Source: Cylindrotheca closterium | Lineage: Eukaryota > Bacillariophyta > Bacillariophyceae > Bacillariales > Bacillariaceae | Length of the DNA: 64,000 nt | Assembly: GCA_933822405.4 (NCBI GenBank) | Contig: CAKOGP040001112.1 | Coordinates: 186,001 to 250,000 of the forward strand | Direction: 5' to 3' | Part shown: positions 1 to 8,947 of the stretch, in pieces | Layout: each line of letters starts with the position of its first letter | Numbering within the stretch: position 1 is the stretch's first letter | Made by a program: the position numbers and the translations under genes | The notes under the pieces: model-generated | The model's input: the letters and a program-made list of their open reading frames with translations, nothing else | Database searches by the model: none | Told to the model about the DNA's origin: nothing

Positions 1-1
1 A

Positions 2-247
2 TTTGTATGCAGATTAGAAGCAGCAACCCCCGTAAGCGAAAGCAAGAACATCGATTGGGAAACAACAAACGAGGCAACACCAGGTGAACAAAGAAACCGT
101 ATCGGTACAAGAACCCATATCATCATGGCCAAAGAAGAGGAAGTCAAAAAGAAAAAGAAAAAAGAAGACGAAAGACAAAACGAAAACCAAACAGAGGCCA
201 TGATGAGAGTTACTGAACAAAGGAAATGGATTTTCGGGCGCTTGTAA
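2..247 (+). CDS. C-terminal end of an unidentified protein (partial at window edge)
   Basis: The frame is open from the first complete codon at position 2 to TAA at 245-247 (81 codons), with no stop in that stretch, so it is probably the last exon of a gene starting upstream. The last 40 residues, from the Met at 125, are very basic and acidic: a Lys/Glu-rich run (KKKKKKEDE), then Gln/Asn-rich sequence ending WIFGRL. No domain is recognisable. A separate 40-residue gene starting at 125 is the alternative. The opposite strand is also open here, but it reads as a Phe/Leu-rich mirror of the Lys/Glu codons and looks like a shadow. Confidence 0.4.
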   Translation, partial: FVCRLEAATPVSESKNIDWETTNEATPGEQRNRIGTRTHIIMAKEEEVKKKKKKEDERQNENQTEAMMRVTEQRKWIFGRL

Positions 248-452
248 AGCCAACGCTTGCCTTTCACAACGTCTCCGCTAGCCTACCTTCCCATTCGAGA
301 TCTCAAGCTGGTTCGTCGATGGGACTTCTACAGAAATATATTCATTCCGTACATATATTTCCCAAATGCTACAATTCATTCATTCATTAATTCATTCAGT
401 CTGCAGTACTTCCAGTGTCCAAGCCTCCTTAGTCGGCAGAGTGTCCACCAAC

Positions 453-1685
453 CTAGTATGGTTCTGCGATCCAGGCTTCGGGAAGCAAGCATGCCAATGT
501 ATCTTCCCCTTCCTCGTAAACTTGATATCCCGCATTCGAAAGGGTTTCAAGGGCCTTTTGAATACGCTTTCCACCGGTTGACAATGGACTTTTCTGATCC
601 AATTCCTTCATTACCTTGTTTTCAAAGTGAATAATGGGAGGCAAGGGATTATCATTCAATTCCTTGACCAATCCATCGAGGAGAATGTACTCGTAGGCAT
701 CCACATCAATTTGGACCATTGCAATGAAAACATCCTTTGGAAGATATGGGGCTCTTTCCTGAACAAGCTTCCTGACAGGACCGCATGGCAGTGGATCCTT
801 GAGGATGCACTGTTCGTATCGTTTCGTACCAAAGAACTTCTTGGAGTATTCACAATCCAAAATGCCATTGAGAGCACTCTTGATGTGCGTTTTCCGAAGT
901 ATCGTATCGGCAAAAGGCACATTCAGTGTGGTTAGATCGAAGGAAATTGCAGCATTCATTGGAATGGCACACGGCAAACCCTTCATTTCTTCAATGGCCT
1001 TGTAGGTCTTTAGCAAATTGGCATAGTTCGCTGGCACTGGCTCTAGTAGAATAGGTAGCCAATTCTTCAGATCAGTAAACTTGTCATGCTTTCGCAAGTC
1101 CCAATGCTTGGTTCGAGCAAACATTTCGTACATTGGGTCATCGGAGGACTTTCAATCCATCGCACCAATTTGGAGTGTGACAAGCGTCCTGTCTTGTTGG
1201 ATGGCATGGTGCAGCAAGTGACGCCCGATCGATCGGAAAGTGCACTTCTTGAACTTGGTAGTGTTTGCGGAGCAGTTGGCGGACCACCAAAGCTTCACCA
1301 AATGGTAAATCTGATCTGCTTCCAAGAACGGATGTTGTATCACGCAATGATCATTGTTGGGGCCTTCTCCCTTGATTGGTTGGAATTCACCATTTTGTCG
1401 CAATGATGCTAAATCTAATGGCAATGCTATTGGTGTTCGCTGTTGGACGGCAAATTCTTGGGACCGTTGCTGTAGCTGTTCTTGCAGAAGAGCTTGCTGG
1501 TCAGAAATCTTCTTTAGCGTTCGAAGAAGTTGACGTTGCGCTCCTGACGGAGTAATACGACCATCCTCCTCAACTTTCTCCTTGTCGTTCCAGCCACCGC
1601 CAGCAATGCTCACCAAAGAAAAGAGCGAAGCGGCAATGCACAATCCCAAGCCAAAGGCAACTATGAAACTCAAATGCGGTTTCAT
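453..1685 (-). pseudogene. FkbM-type methyltransferase, type II membrane protein, interrupted by an in-frame TGA
   Basis: The start at 1685 gives a short cytoplasmic tail and a membrane anchor (about residues 6-27), followed by a coiled-coil/Gln-rich stem. The SAM-binding motif then begins as LQIGAMD, and the next codon is TGA (1152-1154). Reading continues in exactly the same frame as KSSDDPMYEMF and on to the C-terminal half. That half contains IDVDAYEYILLDGL and VYEEGEDTLACLL, typical of FkbM/Methyltransf_21-like proteins. In this family the interrupted position is normally Gly (G-A-x-D-G), so GGA to TGA is the simplest explanation. Without the stop the product would be 410 residues, presumably acting in the secretory pathway. 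It is either a recent null allele or pseudogene, or a base error. It is divergent from the hydroxylase gene at 1958. Confidence 0.7.
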
Positions 1686-1957
1686 CGTCCAGTCAGTTTT
1701 GTGATGATTTTGATGAAAACAGCCTCCGAAAGATAGCGCGAAGGAAACTTCGATAGAAACTAATAAAGTACCACCTTTATCGTGACTGCGGGGAACATAC
1801 CGGTATATACAATAAACGGGGGTCCCTCTTTTTCTCCCCCGACGCAAACATTTATTTCCAATGAGAAGCGGAGTCATGTTGTATCGTATTTCAATGCGCA
1901 ACAGCATTGTTGTGTCTCGTAATATTGATACGTAGGAGGCATCCTTCTCGTTCGACC
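1686..1957. promoter_or_regulatory. Divergent promoter region, 272 bp
   Basis: This gap separates the start codons of the minus-strand methyltransferase gene (1685) and the plus-strand hydroxylase gene (1958), so it should hold both promoters. The one clear motif is the palindrome TACCGGTA at 1798-1805, near the middle. Confidence 0.5.
1798..1805. promoter_or_regulatory. TACCGGTA palindrome
   Basis: Exact copy of the 8-bp palindrome that recurs in intergenic DNA of this window. It lies 113 bp upstream of the methyltransferase start and 153 bp upstream of the hydroxylase start. Function unknown. Confidence 0.35.
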
Positions 1958-3507
1958 ATGAATGCCGATCTTTTTAGTGCCCTCTTTGTACTATGTACAA
2001 TAGTAGTGTGTACATCAGCGGCCTCTCGTCACATTGAGGCTCACATCACAATCATTAATGGAAGTCCATCGAAAACAGGTGTCTGGTGGATCAATCCAAG
2101 CTCTTCTGGAGAAGACTTTATGATTGGCGAAATTCCATTAAACGATCGGGTGTCTCTCGACTCCTATTCGGGACATGAGTTTCAAGTGCGGGAACTACCG
2201 GATGATACAACAGGGGAATGCAATACCAAAGACAAGACTTGTCGAATGACTTATTTCAAAGTCAAGGGAGGTGAAGACCAGTTTTATTCGGTCAATTCCA
2301 ATTTTCAAATGGAGTACGCAGATATTCTAAAGCCAGACGAAGAACTATTGAACGTCACAGATTTCGCTTCCTATTGCAAGAGAAAATCACTCGAGGGCCA
2401 GGCAGCAGGATCGCATGATAAGGAGCTCATCTTGAGTCGATTCAAGTCTTGCATGTCCACTGGTGCGGGAAACAAATTGAAACAGGCGGAAGAGGAGGTG
2501 AAATTTGTCCGATATGTTCGTCAAGATATTGGAGGAGTAAGTCGTTTGCCATCATTTTGATCATTTGCCCTTGCATTGTTAGGTGCTGACTTTTTATTGA
2601 TTGTTGATACCTATAGAATATGGAAAACTTTACTTGCGCCATGGTGGATAAGGACTCCAGTCCAGATGTTTCTTCCTACGAATGGGTAAGCGATAAGGAT
2701 CAAGTTTCACGAACGGTACACGTCAAATTTGAACGACCGGCTGCCAGAATCCACTTGATTGAGAACTTTGCCGACGAGGACGAGTGTGCCGCATACGAAT
2801 GGGAAGCGGAATCGAAGCTGCACAGAGCTTCTACAGCAGACGGAAAGGGTGGCAGTCAATTTTCGTTGGCGCGTAAAGCATTGCAAGCATCGATTCGGCC
2901 GAAATGGGATTTGGAAGAAGCAGGAGATAAGATCGTTTCTTTGAGTCGAAGGGTCTACGACTACACCAACCACGTTCTTGGCTTGGGCATTAGTGAACAA
3001 GGCCAAGAACCAATCATGTCCATTCAATACAATGGACGAGGGGTCAATGACACAGAACCCGATCGGTACACTCCCCATTGCGATGGCGACTGTCAGGGTC
3101 TGCCTCATCTGGAAGGTGGTCGCATGGCAACCATGGTGATTTATTGTACCATTCCAGAAAAGGGTGGGCATACTAACTTTCGCAACGCCGGTGTTCACAT
3201 CAAGCCTTCCACTGGAAGTGCCATCTTTTTTGGATACATTGATCCAGAAACCAAAATGATGGACTCGGAGTATACGACGCATTCAGGTTGTCCCGTCTAC
3301 GAAGGCGAAAAGAAAATCATCACCCAGTGGGTTCGACTGGGCGTGACAAAAGAGAAGCACAGTGACACTCTCAACACACGTAAGTTGGCGCTCTAGTTGA
3401 TCGAGCATACAGCATGTTGAATCGGTTCATTGTCGTTTCCTAATCCTTTCTTTTTCACTTTTTCAACGACAGTTGGCATTCCGCATTCTGAATCAGGTGA
3501 TGACTAG
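1958..3507 (+). CDS. Prolyl 4-hydroxylase-like 2OG-Fe(II) oxygenase, secreted/ER (paralogue 1)
   Basis: Exons read as 1958-2536, 2617-3379 and 3473-3507 (458 residues). The introns (GTAAGT...ATAG and GTAAGT...ACAG) are placed by comparison with the paralogue at 40247-41886. An N-terminal signal peptide (about residues 1-22) precedes an unassigned N-terminal region. The C-terminal half is a P4H-alpha-type catalytic domain. The iron ligands are visible as His347 and Asp349 (YTPHCDGD) and His415 (HSGCPVYEG), with Lys425 the likely 2-oxoglutarate binder. The family hydroxylates prolines of secretory proteins, using 2-oxoglutarate, O2 and Fe2+. Upstream in-frame Met codons exist, but the Met at 1958 sits directly before the signal peptide. 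The short last exon (encoding LGIPHSESGDD) matches the paralogue in length and phase, and its tail was copied to 5176-5385. Confidence 0.88.
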
Positions 3508-3604
3508 GCAAATAGTGTATGCATGTAGATAGAATACCGACGAGGAGATCATTATGGATCATATTTTAAACTAGTCTTACGATTATCCCTTCAAAGCGCA
3601 AGCG
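3393..3604 (+). repeat. Segmental duplication, left unit part 1 (tail of hydroxylase gene)
   Basis: This covers the end of the last intron, the terminal coding exon and the 3' flank of the hydroxylase gene. It is nearly identical to 5176-5385. Differences include a 6-bp loss inside the copied exon and a longer pyrimidine tract here. Homology resumes at about 3768 after roughly 165 bp present only in this copy. Confidence 0.85.
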
Positions 3605-3767
3605 GCACTCGTTTGCCACCTTTCGTCGAAGCCGCGATGTCGGCCATAGTGGCACCAAATCCGTCGAAAACTGTCTCGGGATTCTACAGTCCTCGTATCA
3701 CCTCTTATTTCTCAGTTTAGCCACATTGAAAAGTGGTGATTTTTGTGCTCTGCCCACAACTTTCCAA

Positions 3768-4179
3768 GCGCCCGCATTTTTTACGATTTCGCCATTGATT
3801 GTTTTTCGTTTTGACTCATGGAACCAAAAGTGACTTTGGATCTACGATGCTGTCGTGGTGTTTCGTGGTGTTTCGTGGTGTTTCGTGGAACAAAGCCAGC
3901 AGGATCGTCAAGATGGTATATTCTCCTTGAGGAATCTATTCCTATAGCCCTTGGACCAAAAGTGAAGTTTGTGTGCCGCAAGGTTGACAGTGACGAACCT
4001 CATCATTTTCCGTTTTGTTTTGTGGGGTCGCGGAACCTCTGGAAACCAGTTTGGATAGTGTCGTCAATCGGGAGTTCTTGGAGTAAGACCATCTCGTTGG
4101 CCATATTCGGTAGACGTCTCATGACGCGTTTGTGCGCTTCCCGCAACGTCCAAGTGACCATGTTCTTGTTCGAGTTGTA
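3768..4179 (-). pseudogene. Truncated duplicate of the 3' end of the GT32-like glycosyltransferase gene
   Basis: This region closely matches 5385-5780, the C-terminal coding part and 3' flank of the intact glycosyltransferase gene. It has no upstream part of the gene. It also carries a 1-nt insertion that shifts the frame after LLQELPIDD, and a tandem triplication of a 10-bp unit (gtggtgtttc) near 3853-3885. The homology breaks abruptly at about 4179. It is therefore a dead fragment. Confidence 0.8.
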
Positions 4180-4282
4180 CACCAAACCTCACCGTACACG
4201 TACATCTGTTTTCACGTGCACACCCACAAAGTACTGTAGTGAGCAAGTTAAGCTGCCGTGCTTGGAAAAGAATATAAAATAA

Positions 4283-4434
4283 AAGACGGGCCACTTTGCA
4301 GACTAAATAAATAGCTTTTAATTGATGACACCCGAACACCAAACATCTCAGTTTTCATGTGCACACGGTAAACAAAGCAAAAGAAGACGGGCCACTTTGC
4401 AGAAAAGCGGAAAAGAAGACGGGCCACTTTGCAG
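4283..4434 (+). repeat. Three copies of a 19-bp element
   Basis: AAGACGGGCCACTTTGCAG occurs exactly at 4283-4301, 4384-4402 and 4416-4434. It lies inside the roughly 1-kb block that separates the two halves of the duplication. No inverted termini or transposase were seen. Confidence 0.8.
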
Positions 4435-4684
4435 ATGATCTAGAACACGATCAACGTAGACTTCTACACCGAAGGAAACAAAATTGCAAACTTATACTGT
4501 ATGTTGCCTCATCGACGCAGCATCCTTTTAGTTGAGAATTCACAAGTGTCACCAGTTCTTGTTGCATTAACAAGCCATACCCTTGATTGAGAGAAAGAGA
4601 ATCATCTATTGACCTTGTAGAGACGTAACAAATCCTACTGAACTCAATTTTCAGACAGTTTTAAAAGAAGGCTCATAGAGGAGG

Positions 4685-4692
4685 TATAAAAA
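4685..4692 (+). promoter_or_regulatory. TATA-like box upstream of the small membrane protein ORF
   Basis: TATAAAAA lies 77 bp before the ATG at 4769, a plausible core-promoter position. Confidence 0.35.
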
Positions 4693-4768
4693 GCCAACCA
4701 GTGCTCCTACAGACCGTCATTGTAGAGATATACAAAACTCGACGAAGCAGAACGAATTTTCGTGTAAG

Positions 4769-5179
4769 ATGGACAGTACCAACATTTCTAATGTCGTGAA
4801 CCGGGAAGAGATAGGAAGTACTTTGTGTAGCGAAGAGGAAGATAGGAGCATAGCGAGCGTGAGAAGTCCTGCAGAGAATCACGTTGCGTGTGTACAGCAC
4901 TTGCGTATGCTAATAAAGGCTATGGCAGTAGTAATTGGGTTGTTAGGCTTGGCTTTAGTGATCGTAACTTGCGAGTGGTTTGGAGTACGTGTTAACGAGG
5001 AGGGAGAGAAAATTAAATTTACTACTACTGCAGTGACTCATCCTGAATGCTTGGAGGGTGTCGAGTGCTGGGGGCGAGTGACCGATTCATTATGTGCGTG
5101 TGACGGGCTATCTTTTCCCTTCGAATATACGGGGACAGGACAGCGTAAGCTTCGAGACGGCAACGACGAGGCACCCTAG
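4769..5179 (+). CDS. Small single-pass membrane protein of unknown function
   Basis: 136 residues. The N-terminus is acidic and serine-rich (about residues 1-45). One strongly hydrophobic helix follows (about 47-67, MLIKAMAVVIGLLGLALVIV). A presumably extracytoplasmic segment then carries four clustered Cys residues (ECLEGVECW...LCACDG). I do not recognise the family. A TATA-like box precedes it. The stop codon TAG (5177-5179) lies at the exact start of the duplicated hydroxylase tail, so the present C-terminus was probably set by the duplication junction. It may be a truncated older gene, a chimera or a chance ORF; the hydrophobic helix and Cys cluster argue mildly for a real protein. Confidence 0.45.
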   Translation: MDSTNISNVVNREEIGSTLCSEEEDRSIASVRSPAENHVACVQHLRMLIKAMAVVIGLLGLALVIVTCEWFGVRVNEEGEKIKFTTTAVTHPECLEGVECWGRVTDSLCACDGLSFPFEYTGTGQRKLRDGNDEAP

Positions 5180-5385
5180 TTGATCGAGCATACAGCATGT
5201 TGAATCGGTGTATTGTCGTTTCCTAATCCTTTCTTTTTCAACGACAGTCGGCATTCTGAATCGGGTGATGACTAGGCACACAGTGTATGCATATATATAG
5301 ATAGAATACCGACAAGGAGATTATTATGGATCATATTTTAAAACAGTCTTACGATTATCCCTTCAAAGCGCAAAAATCCAAGCGG
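5176..5385 (+). pseudogene. Duplicated tail of the prolyl 4-hydroxylase gene (right unit)
   Basis: Near-identical to 3393-3604. It contains the end of the last intron, a copy of the terminal exon with a 6-bp deletion (about 5249-5275) and the 3' flank, but no catalytic domain. It cannot encode a hydroxylase. Confidence 0.85.
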
Positions 5386-5465
5386 CCGCATTTTTTACGA
5401 TTTCGCCCTTCTTTGTCACGAAACAATCTTCGCTTAGACTCATGGAACCAAAGGTGACTTTGGAT

Positions 5466-6632
5466 CTAAGCTGCTGTCGTTGTGTTTCGTGGAACAAAGC
5501 CAGCAAGATCGTCAAGATGATATATCTCCTTAAGGAATCTATTCCTATAGCCCTTGGACCAAAAGTGAAGTTTGTGTGCCGCAAGGTTGACAGTGACGAA
5601 CCTCATCATTTTCATTTTTGTTTTGTGGGGTCGCGGAACCTCTGGAAACCAGTTTGGATAGTCGTCAATCGGGAGTTCTTGGAGTAAGACCATCTCGTTG
5701 GCCATATTCGGTAGACGTCTCATGACGCGTTTGTGCGCTTCCCGCAACGTCCAAGTGCCCATGTTCTTGTTCGAGTTGTATCCCATGCTTTCCCCAGTAA
5801 CTTCGCCCTTTTTTGTCACGTAATGTTCCATCATGACATTGATGGCCTCGATAATGATAGGGTGTTTTGGAGCAACGGCTATGAATGCCTGAAGGAACTT
5901 GTCCTGGAATTTTGGTTCGATGACGGATGCAAAGGTAACATGCGGCATGAGATATGGAGCTTCGTGGACCAATAGATCTGTGTCAAGGTAGTATCCACCC
6001 TTCTCGTACAGACTAAAGACGCGGCAAATGTCCGATCTGTGCTTCCCGTTTCGCTCGTTTAGAAATGCTTCCGTCATTTTTGGTTCCATAGACTTGATCA
6101 GCTCTTCGCAGTCCTTGTCCGTCAGAAAAACTACCTCGACACCGTCCAATGACTCATTCATGAAATCGATTTCGATGGCTTCCTCCATTGACGTGTTTGT
6201 ATAGCCTTTTTCGCGCCACACTTTTTTAAACATGACCACAGTTCTCCTCAAGAGGCGGTGAATGGCGCGATGCTCCTCCTTCTCCAGGTCATTGACGTCG
6301 ACATTCCAAAAATCTTTGTAGGAGTTGAAAACAAATCGATGCGGTATCTTTGGTTCAGATAACACTGGTACTTGATCTCCTGGGGTATCATTTGTTGACA
6401 ACAAAGGTGGCGTTTGAACTGTTGCTGTTGATGAATATGACTCTGATAAAGCTTCATTTTTGTCATGTCGTCGTGAAAACTCGGAAGGGTGAGCACCGGT
6501 TGTTCCTCGGTTCCTACAAATCCAGGACACTCCCAAGAGAGGGTTCAAAAGTAGACCCAACAAGACCAATCCAAGAAGCACAGTCACGACACGAATGCCT
6601 TTATTGTTGTTCAAGGAGACATTTTCTGACAT
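5466..6632 (-). CDS. GT32-like glycosyltransferase, type II membrane protein
   Basis: 388 residues from the Met at 6632. That start puts a single membrane anchor at about residues 14-36, as in Golgi glycosyltransferases; an upstream in-frame Met at 6707 is less suitable. A Ser/Thr/Pro-rich stem leads into the catalytic domain, which has IPHRFVFNSYKDFW and the DXD metal/nucleotide-sugar motif in GGYYLDTDLLV (Asp217-Asp219). This layout fits the OCH1/IPC mannosyltransferase-like GT32 group; donor and acceptor cannot be told from sequence. Its last 100 or so codons are duplicated as a dead fragment at 3768-4179. The C-terminus FVPRNTTTAA is not obviously conserved. Confidence 0.82.
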   Translation of the reverse strand: MSENVSLNNNKGIRVVTVLLGLVLLGLLLNPLLGVSWICRNRGTTGAHPSEFSRRHDKNEALSESYSSTATVQTPPLLSTNDTPGDQVPVLSEPKIPHRFVFNSYKDFWNVDVNDLEKEEHRAIHRLLRRTVVMFKKVWREKGYTNTSMEEAIEIDFMNESLDGVEVVFLTDKDCEELIKSMEPKMTEAFLNERNGKHRSDICRVFSLYEKGGYYLDTDLLVHEAPYLMPHVTFASVIEPKFQDKFLQAFIAVAPKHPIIIEAINVMMEHYVTKKGEVTGESMGYNSNKNMGTWTLREAHKRVMRRLPNMANEMVLLQELPIDDYPNWFPEVPRPHKTKMKMMRFVTVNLAAHKLHFWSKGYRNRFLKEIYHLDDLAGFVPRNTTTAA

Positions 6633-7276
6633 TGTTGTGTGGAAATAATTGTGTCGCAAATGTATTGTTCCGAACCAGCCAGCCAGATGAATTTTGACGT
6701 ACTTCAAGGAGCGGTCGTGGTGGTTTTCAAACGGCCTTCTTCGATTTTTGCCTGATTGCTGTCTCTGTATTTCAACTATTGCGAGTCATGGGCAGGGTTG
6801 GCATCATGGGGTTATGTTCGTCTGGTATATATGATAGTGAGTGTGAGGTGTGAGTCATCTTTGGATTTTGGATTTGGGATGATAAAATTACAGTAGTACC
6901 TGTGCCATGTGCCACCAACGGCGGAATTTTCGCCAGCCGGCGAAGGGAGGAAGGGGGGTTTGGATGGAACCAGCTGGCAGCTATATATTAGTACCGGTAT
7001 ATCGAACCGGCACGCGTATCTAGAGCACCGGTGTGAGATGGTTCAATTAGTCTTTCGCCCGGGGGTCTTTCAGAACATGCATGGGAGAGGCGGGGGAGTT
7101 TCCGGTGACAGTACTAGCTAGTACTCGCTCACTTCCAAAATAAGCGCTACCGATATTTAAAAAACGTATTCGGTACAAGCGTCAGCAGCCATGAGGATTA
7201 CCATTGCATTGCACCACCAAATCACATTCTTCTTCCGCAAGCATCCGCCATTCAGCATTAGGTGTTAGGCAGGATT
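6633..7276. other. Intergenic, divergent promoters (644 bp)
   Basis: No supported gene. The region lies between the divergent glycosyltransferase and His-rich genes. It contains TACCGGTA at 6992-6999 and further CCGG-centred sequence nearby. Confidence 0.5.
6992..6999. promoter_or_regulatory. TACCGGTA palindrome
   Basis: Exact copy of the recurring palindrome, 278 bp upstream of the His-rich protein start. Confidence 0.3.
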
Positions 7277-8116
7277 ATGACGAGTAATCCTCAGGGTGCC
7301 CAACAGCACGATGATCAACAAGATACAAAGCAGAAGCATGATACTCATACTAAGCATCATCATAAGCATCATCATAAGCATCACCACAAGCATCACCACA
7401 AGCATCATGGTGCAACAAAAGAGGACCATGAGAAAAAGCGCAAACATCACAAGCATCATCACCACAACCGTCACAAATACGATCAACCAAACGACGATGA
7501 TTTGGACATTCTCATCAAGGAAGCTAGAAAGGAGCTTCGGGAAATCAAGATTGATGGCGTGATGACCAGAGATGAACGGGAAGAAGAAATATATGCCCTT
7601 CAGACGAGGCTCTATGAACAGCGGAAGAAACTGTTGCATCTGGCCCATCGCTGTCAGGCTGTCTTTTCGTTTGGGGAGTATATTCAAATCATTCAAACCA
7701 CCTACTCGTCCGACAAAATTGCCACAGTACCAATCAAGAATATCATTCCAGATGACGGAGAACCGCGAGGACATGCTGTACCCAAAAACAGAGCAATGGT
7801 TCCTCAACATTTCAAGTTGACCCATACGATATTTGCATGGTTCGAAGCCTATTTATTGAAACGATTGCATATGGCCATGCTGCAGCAAAGACAAATGAAT
7901 ATTCATTCCAGGACATGGAGTGGGGTCGTTTCGGATTTGTACTTTCAGATTCCCATGCTCAAGAAAAAATTTACCAAGAATTTGGAAATTCTAAAAGTTA
8001 GCAAACAAAATGTGGCGGCGGAGAAGCAGCAAAAGCAAGATGCCTATAAGGAGCATGTGCAACTGCAAGCGAAGATTATCACTAAATTGAAAGAATCAGG
8101 TGCTACGGGGACATAA
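7277..8116 (+). CDS. His/Lys-rich N-terminal repeat protein with helical C-terminus, unknown function
   Basis: 279 residues from the ATG at 7277 (MTSNPQGAQQH). Residues about 20-75 are a His/Lys tract built from a repeated 12-bp unit encoding HHHK, followed by a second His cluster. From about residue 85 the protein becomes an ordinary charged helical sequence, with predicted coiled coil at about 88-125 and again at the C-terminus (EKQQKQDAYKEHVQLQAKI). The middle (HTIFAWFEAYLLKRLHMAMLQ) is probably alpha-helical. There is no signal peptide or membrane segment. The family is not recognised. A metal-binding role is conceivable from the histidines, but this is inference only. Confidence 0.7.
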   Translation: MTSNPQGAQQHDDQQDTKQKHDTHTKHHHKHHHKHHHKHHHKHHGATKEDHEKKRKHHKHHHHNRHKYDQPNDDDLDILIKEARKELREIKIDGVMTRDEREEEIYALQTRLYEQRKKLLHLAHRCQAVFSFGEYIQIIQTTYSSDKIATVPIKNIIPDDGEPRGHAVPKNRAMVPQHFKLTHTIFAWFEAYLLKRLHMAMLQQRQMNIHSRTWSGVVSDLYFQIPMLKKKFTKNLEILKVSKQNVAAEKQQKQDAYKEHVQLQAKIITKLKESGATGT

Positions 8117-8947
8117 ACTCCAAGGATGAAACGATTGATGAACCCCACCCCATAATCAATCCACCCCTAAATTGGAAAAGGGGATATTCGATGCAAACCA
8201 GATTGGGTCTAAGAAAGTTCGGCGGTTGATTTAGCGAAAAATTTCAATTTTGCCTGTCTGTCCGGCACGATTACCACCGGTATTGAATGTTTGGGCCATC
8301 GACAATAAATCTTCTTATGGATCTTCCAAAATCCCTTAACTCGATTCACGGTCTGATTTTGAAATCATTAATCATTAAGTAATCAGCCCATGTCTAGAAG
8401 TGACCTTAAATCTTGGGAATCACGAGTCATTAAGTAAAGGGCCTATGATTTCTTGCTTTCCGACCAAGATTGTCCAAAATCCAAAAATTTTGTGAGCCAG
8501 TGGCGAAGTGAGAAACGACAACTTTTTGAGCGTCACGTTGTTCGAGTTACGTTACCGGTACCCGAAGAAAAGGAAGCAATCTGTGATACCCGGCATGGCA
8601 AAACAGCATGTCCAAGCTCTTATTCCTGTCAAAGCAAGATTATCTTGCCTACGTTGAAATGTTGGACAGCACACCAATGCATACCTCTATGTAGTTAATA
8701 TAAGACTCGGATTGAGTAAACAAGGCTATCTATTATGCAATCAATGAAGTAGAAAGAAGTTTGCAAGTAGTTTGGTAGGTATAGTATGTTTGTTGATATA
8801 AAGTAGAATTCTATCGTTTAAGTTAGGATTGTTGTAGCTGCAATCCTCTAGATTGTTGTTTGTTGATTTGATTTGTAGAAGTTGTAGTAGCGTTACAGAA
8901 AAGAGGAGCTGAGGCTGCTAATGAGCAGCCATGAAATCGTTTGTTGC
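8117..8947. other. Intergenic between convergent genes (831 bp)
   Basis: No supported gene. One short ORF (8453-8698) lacks any protein-like features. TACCGGTA occurs at 8553-8560. The rest is AT-rich. Confidence 0.45.

Noticed and set aside
2707..3282. 191-codon antisense ORF
   Set aside because: Antisense to the conserved catalytic domain of the prolyl hydroxylase gene; a codon shadow.
7330..7420. CRISPR-like short repeat array
   Set aside because: It is a continuous 12-bp coding repeat for His/Lys without spacers, in a eukaryotic gene.
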